DNA from: Deltaproteobacteria bacterium
GTDB lineage: Bacteria; Bdellovibrionota_C; UBA2361; JAAYZI01
DNA: 5,097 bases
Assembly (NCBI GenBank): GCA_012514925.1
Contig: JAAYZI010000169.1
Span: 1 to 5,097, forward strand
Reading direction: 5' to 3'
The notes beneath the pieces were generated by a model. That model saw only the letters and a list, made by a program, of their open reading frames with translations. It made no database searches and was not told the origin of the DNA. The position numbers and the translations under genes were made by a program. Of the stretch, positions 1-3,662 are shown piece after piece (position 1 is the first letter of the stretch; each line of letters starts with the position of its first letter).

Positions 1-337
1 CAAAGGCATCATACTCACTCTCGTCGCGCCGCAAGAAACCGGAGATGCCTCCTTGTTTCCGTAAAGTGGGCATCAGCTTACGGCGGCCTGTAAGCATCTT
101 GTGGATGTAAGCCTGGTGCCCAACATCCCAAACCAAGCGGTCATGCGGGGTATCGAAGGCGCAGTGCAGAGCTACAGACAGCTCAGCCACCCCCAAGGTA
201 GAGGCGAGGTGACCTCCCGAGGCCGAGACGTTCTCGATCAACTCTCCTCTTAGCTCAGCAGTTACGCGCTTAAGGTCGGCCGATGACAGGTTTCTCAGCC
301 CAGTCGGCAGCGGTATTTGATCTATTAACTTAGTCAT
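1..337 (-). CDS. dxs: 1-deoxy-D-xylulose-5-phosphate synthase, N-terminal part (runs off left edge)
   Basis: Dxs condenses pyruvate with glyceraldehyde 3-phosphate, using thiamine diphosphate, to make DXP. This is the first step of the MEP isoprenoid pathway and also feeds thiamine and pyridoxal synthesis; the enzyme is cytosolic. Only the first 112 residues lie in the window, of about 620-640 usual for the family. Recognisable signatures are SASGGHLASTLGVAELSVALH (residues 38-58), with His43 matching the essential His49 of the E. coli enzyme, and the block WDVGHQAYIHKMLTGRR (70-86), followed by the typical SGFLRRDESEYDAF. The TPP-binding GDG motif would lie beyond the edge. The start is the ATG at 337: it is the first possible in-frame start after a TAA 12 bases upstream, and MTKLIDQI resembles other Dxs N-termini. 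There is no Shine-Dalgarno in front of it. A short frame with a strong ribosome binding site ends in a 4-base overlap with this ATG, so coupled translation is possible. The gene is downstream of pal on the same strand. Identification is secure. Confidence 0.96.
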   Translation of the reverse strand, partial: MTKLIDQIPLPTGLRNLSSADLKRVTAELRGELIENVSASGGHLASTLGVAELSVALHCAFDTPHDRLVWDVGHQAYIHKMLTGRRKLMPTLRKQGGISGFLRRDESEYDAF

Positions 338-417
338 GAGCCGGTATTAAAGGCTACGTGGCAATTAACGAAACTCCCTGGAGCGTAAGTATAGTCGCGA
401 CATGTCTCTACGATCAA
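334..417 (-). CDS. candidate 27-residue leader ORF overlapping the dxs start
   Basis: This is an open frame of 27 codons starting at TTG (417-415) and ending at TGA (336-334). The TGA shares ATGA with the dxs start codon, a classic translational-coupling arrangement. A strong Shine-Dalgarno, GGGAGGAG (428-421 on the minus strand), sits 3-5 bases before the TTG, while dxs has no ribosome binding site of its own. The predicted peptide begins (M)IVETCRDYTYAPG and ends VAFNTGS, with two cysteines and no hydrophobic segment. I do not recognise it. It is not rich in one amino acid, so a classic attenuation peptide is not obvious. A competing ATG at 403-401 opens a 12-residue frame ending at 365 and could use the same ribosome binding site less well. 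The alternative explanation is that the Shine-Dalgarno match and overlap arose by chance in an untranslated leader. Confidence 0.4.
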   Translation of the reverse strand: MIVETCRDYTYAPGSFVNCHVAFNTGS

Positions 418-476
418 ACTCTCCTCCCGGGAAGCTCTTTCGGACTTATAACTGTCCGTAAGGATTAAAAGGATGC
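338..476. other. pal-dxs intergenic leader
   Basis: These 139 bases separate the pal stop from the dxs start. They hold the strong Shine-Dalgarno and candidate leader ORF described separately. On the minus strand, at 463-446, there is a small hairpin with CGGAC/GTCCG arms and an 8-base AT-rich loop. It is not followed by a T-tract, so it is not a convincing terminator for pal. A TATAAG hexamer occurs inside that loop region as a possible -10 box, but no matching -35 box is seen 16-18 bases upstream. Whether dxs has its own promoter or is read through from pal cannot be decided. Confidence 0.4.
421..428 (-). promoter_or_regulatory. strong Shine-Dalgarno sequence in the dxs leader
   Basis: Read on the minus strand this is GGGAGGAG, nearly a full anti-Shine-Dalgarno complement. 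It lies 84 bases from the dxs ATG, too far to serve it directly, but 3-5 bases before a TTG codon. It is the reason for proposing the leader ORF at 334-417. Confidence 0.45.
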
Positions 477-1025
477 TTAGCGGTTTATCTGTACGCCGCC
501 CGCAGATCCAAAATGCACGCGACGATTTTTAGCCCACGCCATCTCGTTTGAGGCCGGATCAAGTGGGACTTCAGCTCCATAGCTAATTACCTCCAGGCGC
601 GCAGGGCTGACGCCGAGTGATAGTAGCATATCGTAGACAGCACGCGCGCGTTTTTGACCCAAGGCTAAATTGTACTGGGCGGTTCCACGTTCGTCGCAGT
701 GTCCCTCCAAGCGGACTGAAAGTCCCGGGTTAGACTCCAAGACTTGGCGGTTGTATTCAATTTCTTGGCGTGCTCTGTCGTCCAGTGTGCTTGAATCGAA
801 GCCAAAGTGCACATTCCTGAAGATCCCGTCCTCTTCTGCCATAGGGATGCTGCCCTCACCAAACCGGCTATCCTGTCTGGCGTTAAGATCGCCCTCATAG
901 AACTCGCCGTCCTGACCGGGAGTCATTTCGCCTGATTTTTTGCTGGAGCATCCAACAGAAAGAAAGATGGCAGACATAATGATCATCAGGAAACAGTGGT
1001 TAATTCGCCCTACCTTAAGCTTCAT
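477..1025 (-). CDS. pal: peptidoglycan-associated lipoprotein (OmpA-like C-terminal domain)
   Basis: Pal is an outer-membrane lipoprotein that binds the diaminopimelate of peptidoglycan and works with Tol proteins in envelope integrity and outer-membrane constriction at division. The 182-residue product starts with a basic N-terminus and a hydrophobic stretch, then a lipobox LSVGC with the lipidated Cys at residue 26. A polar acidic linker (about 27-65) follows. The OmpA-like domain spans about 70-173: VHFGFDSSTLDDRA (72-85), the Pal signature GHCDERGTAQYNLALGQKRA (108-127), and the distal SYGAEVP and AWAKNRRVHF motifs. Asp111 and Arg168/169 correspond to the usual peptidoglycan-binding positions. 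Length is typical. The ATG at 1025 is preceded by GAGG at 8-11 bases. No tolB, tolQRA or cpoB neighbour is present, so this gene stands apart from the usual tol-pal cluster within the window. A generic OmpA-family lipoprotein is the alternative, but GHCDERGT strongly favours Pal. Confidence 0.92.
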   Translation of the reverse strand: MKLKVGRINHCFLMIIMSAIFLSVGCSSKKSGEMTPGQDGEFYEGDLNARQDSRFGEGSIPMAEEDGIFRNVHFGFDSSTLDDRARQEIEYNRQVLESNPGLSVRLEGHCDERGTAQYNLALGQKRARAVYDMLLSLGVSPARLEVISYGAEVPLDPASNEMAWAKNRRVHFGSAGGVQINR

Positions 1026-1070
1026 CTCCGCGCCTCGCTAAAAAAACTAAAAATTTATGTATCAAGGTGG

Positions 1071-1084
1071 TTAATCCGGATTAA
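1071..1084. promoter_or_regulatory. 14-bp perfect palindrome upstream of pal (possible operator)
   Basis: TTAATCCGGATTAA reads identically on both strands and lies 46-59 bases before the pal ATG. That is a suitable place for a dimeric regulator to bind over or near a promoter. No cognate regulator is in the window, and the sequence alone cannot show binding. Confidence 0.3.
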
Positions 1085-1174
1085 GCAGCAATTACCGGAA
1101 CGGGCGCAAAATAACATTTATTGTCGTCAGAAGGCAATTTTTTGTATCCGATAACCGTTCAGGCGTGGAATTGA

Positions 1175-1240
1175 TTAAGCAATTTTTGTTTTCAACCTAA
1201 GCGGTAAAATTTCACTTTCTCCGGAGAAAGTAATATTCAT
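1175..1240 (-). CDS. candidate 21-residue small protein, copy 2 of a tandem pair
   Basis: ATG at 1240, TAA at 1177-1175. The peptide is MNITFSGESEI, then LPLRLKTKIA. It matches the upstream copy (1255-1329) over the first 11 and last 8 residues and lacks a three-residue NSA insertion. In the last eight codons (LRLKTKIA) the copies differ at five bases, in three codons, and every change is synonymous (Leu TTG/CTT, Leu CTA/TTG, Ala GCG/GCT). Similarity also continues upstream of the ATG in frame (VSVH here, VTIH in the other copy). That suggests either a start further upstream or descent from a longer coding sequence. No Shine-Dalgarno precedes the ATG (TATCCGTTCAC), which is the main weakness. 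I recognise no family. It is 149 bases upstream of pal on the same strand. It may instead be a non-coding repeat whose reading frame survives by chance. Confidence 0.38.
   Translation of the reverse strand: MNITFSGESEILPLRLKTKIA
1214..1231. repeat. 18-bp perfect palindrome (repeat copy B)
   Basis: ACTTTCTCCGGAGAAAGT is a perfect inverted repeat. In RNA it would fold as a 7-bp stem with a CCGG loop. GTGAA at 1241-1245 could extend or compete for pairing with TTCAC at 1211-1215. No T-tract follows on either strand, so it is not an ordinary terminator. It may be an operator, an RNA hairpin, or a by-product of the codons TFSGES. Confidence 0.6.
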
Positions 1241-1254
1241 GTGAACGGATACGA

Positions 1255-1329
1255 TTACGCAATTTTTGTTTTTAGCCTCAATAATAACGCGGAGTTAATT
1301 TCACTTTCTCCAGAGAAAGTAATATTCAT
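1255..1329 (-). CDS. candidate 24-residue small protein, copy 1 of a tandem pair
   Basis: ATG at 1329, TAA at 1257-1255. The peptide is MNITFSGESEI, then NSALL, then LRLKTKIA, with a polar N-terminal half and a basic, leucine-containing C-terminal half. It is a paralogue of the peptide at 1175-1240. The frame stays open upstream to a TTG at 1362-1360, giving an 11-residue extension (DTNKELVTIH after the start) with no stop. It begins 65 bases after the stop of the 251-aa gene, or 32 bases if the TTG is used, so it could be its last cistron. There is no clear ribosome binding site at either start. The coding reading rests on stop-codon conservation, an in-frame 9-bp indel and synonymous differences between copies. 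No known family is recognised. Confidence 0.38.
   Translation of the reverse strand: MNITFSGESEINSALLLRLKTKIA
1303..1320. repeat. 18-bp near-perfect palindrome (repeat copy A)
   Basis: ACTTTCTCCAGAGAAAGT is the counterpart of the palindrome at 1214-1231, with one central base change that leaves 8-bp arms around a 2-base centre. The change is synonymous (Ser TCT versus TCC) if the minus-strand frame is translated. Confidence 0.6.
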
Positions 1330-1394
1330 GTGAATGGTTACCAATTCTTTGTTGGTATCCAAGAATTAGGTTTATCTTCGCCTGAGTATTGGGA

Positions 1395-2150
1395 TCATCC
1401 TCTTTCAGACGGTTTTGTTTGTGGCCGGGTAGCGCCGCGGCGTTTTGTGCGAGATAGAAGAGCGCGAAACAAAAGAAATATCAATAAGAGGCCAGCCGAT
1501 AAGAGCAAGCCCAGCAACCCTTCGGTGTGGAGCCAGGCTTTATGGGTACTGGCTTCAATTTTTATTAGATCTTTAGATTGGAAAGAATCAATTATGGGGT
1601 TTAGGAGCTCTTTGCTGTTTTGATAGCTTTCAGCGTGGTCGCTCAAGGTGATTAAAAAGTGCCGGTGCCCGCCTGAGAAAATCGCCACCCTGGAGGTGTA
1701 AACCCGTTCGGCTTGAGAGTAGGTCATCTCAGCTTGAGCTACGGCAGTCCCGTGGGTTTTGCCGATTGTCAGTTTGCGGCAGCGGGCATCAGTAAAGCCC
1801 ACTAATTTGTAGCTGTGCACAAGGTCCTGGGCTTGTCGCTTAGGTGGCCGGTCAAAGTCATAGCGCCCAGGAACGGCTAGAACGCTGATGGAGGGCAGGG
1901 TGCCGCTCTCTTTTGAGCGCAGTAAAACGGCGCGTAGCGCATTCGGTTCTGGGGAGATTTCAAAAATATCGGGGTGTGCAAATGTAACCGCCAGCTCGGG
2001 CACAGTTAGCTCCACTAACTTTAGCTCTGGTTGCGCTAGGGCTACTGGGGTTTGCAGCAGTAGCAGTAGCCAGGTCGTAACTAAAATCGAACAAGATCGC
2101 TGAAATAGGCGGTGTTTAGCGGACTTTTGCGGGGACTTTCCGATCTTCAT
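1395..2150 (-). CDS. exported protein of unknown function with C-terminal membrane anchor
   Basis: The product has 251 residues. The N-terminus is basic (KIGKSPQKSAKHR), then hydrophobic (about 21-39, with LLLLL at 28-32), ending ALA-Q at 37-40, which is a good signal peptidase I site. The mature part (40-205) has alternating strand-like segments such as LKLVELTVPELAVTF and SRVAIFSGGHRHFLITLSDH. It also has a Tyr/Ser-rich helix AESYQNSKELLNPIIDSFQ (173-191), which loosely recalls the C-terminal helix of PsbP/DcrB-like domains. A second hydrophobic segment (211-232) is followed by a strongly basic tail (RTKRR...). The likely topology is a periplasmic domain anchored by one C-terminal helix with a short cytoplasmic tail. 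The ATG at 2150 follows an in-frame TGA and is the only plausible start that keeps the signal peptide, but its ribosome binding site is poor. It is divergent from the HU gene and first in the minus-strand run towards pal. I do not recognise a family, and the PsbP/DcrB resemblance is weak. Confidence 0.8.
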   Translation of the reverse strand: MKIGKSPQKSAKHRLFQRSCSILVTTWLLLLLQTPVALAQPELKLVELTVPELAVTFAHPDIFEISPEPNALRAVLLRSKESGTLPSISVLAVPGRYDFDRPPKRQAQDLVHSYKLVGFTDARCRKLTIGKTHGTAVAQAEMTYSQAERVYTSRVAIFSGGHRHFLITLSDHAESYQNSKELLNPIIDSFQSKDLIKIEASTHKAWLHTEGLLGLLLSAGLLLIFLLFRALLSRTKRRGATRPQTKPSERG

Positions 2151-2430
2151 GGCGTGTCACAGCATGGCTTGCTTGGCTATTGTTTCGCAAGAGATCCAGA
2201 TAGAATAATTTCTCCCGTGGCGGATTTTTACAAAATATCCGGGTAAACAACGTAAAAATGCAGTAGTGATCTGAAATAAATCTATACCAACAAGCTCTTT
2301 TTTTATTGCATTATTTTTCTTTTTCTTCCTATGATGACTGCCGAAGCGCCCCTTTTGCCTGTTTTTCGCTGGTTTCAGCGGTTCAATTTGGGACGCTTGC
2401 AGTTGATATTTTTTTTCTAGGAGAAAAATT
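2151..2430. other. divergent intergenic region between the 251-aa gene and the HU gene
   Basis: These 280 bases should carry the promoters of both flanking genes. They include a long T-rich run (about 2297-2328) and a small hairpin with CGCTG/CAGCG arms (2367-2371 and 2376-2380) in the HU leader. One plus-strand promoter candidate is listed separately. On the minus strand no pair better than isolated TATTCT-like hexamers was seen. No RNA gene or riboswitch is recognised. Confidence 0.45.
2306..2335 (+). promoter_or_regulatory. possible sigma-70 promoter for the HU gene
   Basis: TTGCAT (2306-2311), an 18-base T-rich spacer, then TATGAT (2330-2335). The -10 matches five of six consensus bases and the -35 only three. 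The transcript would start near 2342 and have a leader of about 90 bases. This is a weak call by eye. Confidence 0.28.
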
Positions 2431-2919
2431 ATGGCAAAGAAGGCTCCAGCCAAAGCAAAGAAAGTCGCCGCTAAGTCGGCTAAGTCGACCAAGTCGGCTA
2501 GCAAGTCGACCAAGTCGGTTAAGTCGGCCAAGTCGGCTAAAAAGGTTGCTCCTAAAAAGGCAGCCGTGAAAGTGGCTCCGGCTCCGGTAAAGCGAGTTAA
2601 GATTAGAAAGGCGACAAAGCCCAAGAATGATCGCTCCATGAGCTACACACAGTCTGAGTTCGTAGAGAATGTGCGTGGGTTCACTGGTCTGCTTAAACGC
2701 GCCGAAGCCAAAGAGCTTTGTGATGATCTGTCCGCTTTCATCATTGATTCGTTGAAGAGAGGCTACAAGCTGCCTCTGCTCGGATTGGGCAAGCTGTATG
2801 TGAGGAGGACCAAACCGCGTGTTGGCCGCAATCCAGCCACGGGCGAGATGATTCAAATCCCTTCCAAGAAGCGTGTACGCTTCACGCCTGCTAAGGTGTT
2901 GAAGGAAGCGGTGTTGTAA
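2431..2919 (+). CDS. HU/IHF-family DNA-binding protein with long basic N-terminal tail
   Basis: HU proteins are small dimeric nucleoid proteins that bind and bend DNA. The 162-residue product has two parts. Residues 1-69 are a disordered tail made almost only of Lys, Ala, Ser, Val, Pro and Thr, including a run of KSx triplets (15-37). It resembles eukaryotic histone H1 tails and bacterial tailed HU proteins. Residues 70-162 form a complete HU domain: helices SQ/EFVENVRGFTGLLKRAEAKEL, the core LPLLGLGKLYVRR, and the DNA-wrapping arm PRVGRNPATGEMIQIP. The arm's Pro135 is in the usual RNP tip that intercalates in DNA. The domain ends FTPAKVLKEAVL. Canonical HU is about 90 residues, so the tail is an addition. 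The start is well supported: TAGGAG lies 7-8 bases before the ATG. It is a single gene between divergent and convergent neighbours. The KSx run is encoded by 9-bp tandem repeats, so tail length may vary between strains. Confidence 0.93.
   Translation: MAKKAPAKAKKVAAKSAKSTKSASKSTKSVKSAKSAKKVAPKKAAVKVAPAPVKRVKIRKATKPKNDRSMSYTQSEFVENVRGFTGLLKRAEAKELCDDLSAFIIDSLKRGYKLPLLGLGKLYVRRTKPRVGRNPATGEMIQIPSKKRVRFTPAKVLKEAVL
2473..2535 (+). repeat. 9-bp tandem repeat coding for KSx in the HU tail
   Basis: AAGTCG recurs seven times, at 2473, 2482, 2491, 2503, 2512, 2521 and 2530. Spacing is 9 bases except for one 12-base step that adds a serine codon. Slippage in 9-base units would keep the frame and change the number of basic triplets. 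Confidence 0.85.
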
Positions 2920-2920
2920 A

Positions 2921-2943
2921 AACGCATTAAAAGTGCGTTAAAA
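2921..2943 (-). terminator. possible weak hairpin terminator between HU and the NTR-like gene
   Basis: AACGCA (2921-2926) and TGCGTT (2934-2939) form a 6-bp perfect stem with a 7-base loop. Read on the minus strand, the stem ends in TGCGTT and runs on into further T residues (TGCGTTTTTAC). It would therefore suit transcription arriving from the gene at 3097-3552. On the plus strand it is followed by A residues, so it is a poor terminator for HU. The stem is short. Confidence 0.3.
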
Positions 2944-3026
2944 AGGGACGGGGACGGCTCCTACTGTTGAAGCAAGCGCTGTTTAAACATGTGCTGTTTG
3001 AGCATGTAGGAACCGTCCCCGTTCTT
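2942..3026. repeat. REP/MITE-like imperfect palindrome with GGGGACGG arms
   Basis: The left arm ACGGGGACGGCTCCTAC (2948-2964) pairs with the right arm GTAGGAACCGTCCCCGT (3006-3022), with one mismatch in 17. The arms flank a 41-base centre. Arms of the GGGGACGG(T/C)TCC type are characteristic of short palindromic repeats scattered in many bacterial genomes, some linked to REP-associated tyrosine transposases. No transposase lies in the window. The element sits between two convergent genes, a typical place for such repeats, and could also act as an mRNA 3'-end stabilising hairpin. Copies elsewhere in the genome would confirm it. Confidence 0.7.
2961..3005 (+). repeat. three tandem 15-bp units in the loop of the palindrome
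   Basis: CTACTGTTGAAGCAA (2961-2975), GCGCTGTTTAAACAT (2976-2990) and GTGCTGTTTGAGCAT (2991-3005) are adjacent and share CTGTT and (A/G)CA(T/A). The last two agree at 12 of 15 positions. They fill the space between the arms, with the first four bases inside the left arm. Confidence 0.55.
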
Positions 3027-3052
3027 ATTCTTACCCGGTTATTCTTACTCAG
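3025..3052 (+). repeat. two tandem 14-bp units
   Basis: TTATTCTTACCCGG (3025-3038) is followed at once by TTATTCTTACTCAG (3039-3052), identical at 12 of 14 bases. It abuts the right arm of the REP-like element. No function is visible. Confidence 0.6.
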
Positions 3053-3096
3053 TTAACCCCCATCTTAGTTTCCATTTCGCCTAGTTTTCACTTTGG

Positions 3097-3552
3097 TTAT
3101 TTTTGGTTCGCCTTCAATTTAACTCGCGTTCCCGCTCCGAGTCTTAGAATATCTTCTTGAGCTTGGTTCTCGCTTAGCAAAGCGGTGCGGCTACATGAGG
3201 TCACGGCGGGGAGTTCGCCTCCGACGGCGTACACCAGATAAGTTTTACCGGTTTCAAAAGGATAACCGCAGTTGTCTTTGCCTATGGCGGTACGTACCGT
3301 TAAATTCCGTGTAGGCTCGCCTTTCCAGTAGCGTAGCACCCGAAATTTAACCAAGTACTCTTTGTAGTTCGAACCCAACTGCGGAATGGAAAGTTGCTCT
3401 TTGCCTACCACTTCGCCGCTAAAGACCAGGGTAGAGCTGGTTTTAGCCGACCTGGCTGCGGCCTCAGGGAGGCAATCGCAACAATTGGCATCGGAGATTC
3501 CAAATAGGACTGAGAAAGCCAGGACCGAGAAAAAGAGACGAGGGGTTTTCAT
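3097..3552 (-). CDS. secreted TIMP/NTR-like domain protein
   Basis: The product has 151 residues. The signal peptide is MKTPRLFFSVLAFSVLFGISDA, with cleavage probably after Ala22 (S-D-A), so the mature protein begins NCCDCLPEA. The rest matches the pattern of bacterial proteins resembling the N-terminal (netrin-like) domain of tissue inhibitors of metalloproteinases. That pattern is an N-terminal Cys-rich start, VFSGEVV (43-49), a strand plus WKG (VKFRVLRYWKGEP, 68-80), LTVRTA (84-89), NCGYPFETGKTYLVYA (94-109), and CSRTALLSENQAQEDILRLG (120-139). The cysteines at 24, 25, 27, 95 and 120 probably form disulfides outside the cytoplasm. The biochemical role of the bacterial members is not established, and metalloprotease inhibition is only a guess from fold. 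The start at 3552 is chosen over an in-frame ATG at 3714. It gives a clean signal peptide, has GGAG at 10-13 bases, and lies just after a good promoter, whereas the longer version would put 54 odd residues before the signal peptide. Confidence 0.78.
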   Translation of the reverse strand: MKTPRLFFSVLAFSVLFGISDANCCDCLPEAAARSAKTSSTLVFSGEVVGKEQLSIPQLGSNYKEYLVKFRVLRYWKGEPTRNLTVRTAIGKDNCGYPFETGKTYLVYAVGGELPAVTSCSRTALLSENQAQEDILRLGAGTRVKLKANQK

Positions 3553-3591
3553 AATGAGGCTCTCCAAAAAACTATAAATAGCGCAATTTTC

Positions 3592-3621
3592 ATTATAACC
3601 AGGCCGGATGGGAATATTCAA
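3592..3621 (-). promoter_or_regulatory. sigma-70-type promoter for the NTR-like gene
   Basis: On the minus strand, TTGAAT (3621-3616), an 18-base spacer, then a perfect TATAAT (3597-3592). Transcription would start near 3585, leaving a leader of about 33 bases that contains TTTGGAGAG. It lies downstream of the alternative ATG at 3714, which supports the shorter protein. Confidence 0.6.
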
Positions 3622-3633
3622 TCCGTGGTCTGA

Positions 3634-3662
3634 TTGACAGTCGCGCATATAACTTGGAGAAT
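3634..3662 (+). promoter_or_regulatory. sigma-70-type promoter for the CBS-domain protein gene
   Basis: A perfect TTGACA (3634-3639), a 17-base spacer, then GAGAAT (3657-3662, four of six consensus bases). Transcription would start near 3669, giving a leader of about 68 bases. Its -35 box lies 12 bases from the -35 box of the divergent promoter. A small inverted repeat, AGCTA/TAGCT (3688-3692 and 3698-3702), lies in the leader. Confidence 0.45.

Larger units (their letters stand above)
1175..1345 (-). repeat. tandem duplication, two diverged copies of about 80-90 bp
   Basis: Copy A covers roughly 1255-1345 and copy B roughly 1175-1257. The best-conserved core is the 33 bp from TTCACATGAATATTACTTTC through GAGAAAGTGAAATT (minus strand), with a single C/T difference. 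A second conserved core is ACAAAAATTGC, followed by T(A/T)A-rich sequence at the end of each copy. The two cores are separated by 9 more bases in copy A. A related end motif, AACAAAGAATTGGTAA, also precedes copy A, so the end motif recurs at each junction. This is what a duplication between short direct repeats would leave. Confidence 0.75.
1026..1394. other. intergenic block with nested repeats upstream of pal
   Basis: This 369-bp AT-rich stretch lies between the 251-aa gene and pal and has no long ORF of its own. It contains a duplicated block of about 80-90 bp (described separately) and GCAATTTTT(T)G-type motifs on the plus strand at 1134, 1179 and 1259. It also contains two near-identical 18-bp palindromes, an inverted pair AATTCTT/AAGAATT (1343-1349 and 1361-1367), and a perfect 14-bp palindrome near pal. 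No confident sigma-70 promoter for pal was found: TTGATA (1067-1062, minus strand) is a reasonable -35 but no good -10 follows. The shared spacing of the two repeat copies, and the fact that codons are preserved between them, suggest that part of the block is translated on the minus strand. Confidence 0.6.

Noticed and set aside
410..421. Minus-strand GAGAGTTTGATC resembles the 5' end of 16S rRNA.
   Set aside because: The match stops after about 11-12 bases and continues GTAGAGACA rather than the conserved 16S sequence. It is a chance match in the dxs leader.
446..463. Hairpin CGGAC/GTCCG after pal as a terminator.
   Set aside because: The stem is only 5 bp, the loop is 8 bases, and no T-tract follows on the minus strand.
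665..900. Overlapping frames on both strands inside pal.
   Set aside because: Pal is unambiguous by lipobox and OmpA signatures. The others lack start signals and recognisable domains.
1175..1345. Two-unit repeat as a CRISPR array.
   Set aside because: There are only two diverged units with unequal spacing, no uniform spacers and no cas genes. A tandem duplication explains it better.
1330..1623. Plus-strand frame of 97 codons starting GTG within the repeat block.
   Set aside because: Most of it is antisense to the 3' end of the 251-aa gene. It has no ribosome binding site and no recognisable domain, and its composition looks like an antisense shadow.
2157..2856. Long minus-strand frames opposite the HU gene, with repeated LADL or RLGRL residues.
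   Set aside because: They are the antisense of the 9-bp KSx repeats and of the HU domain. The plus-strand frame is a clear HU family member.
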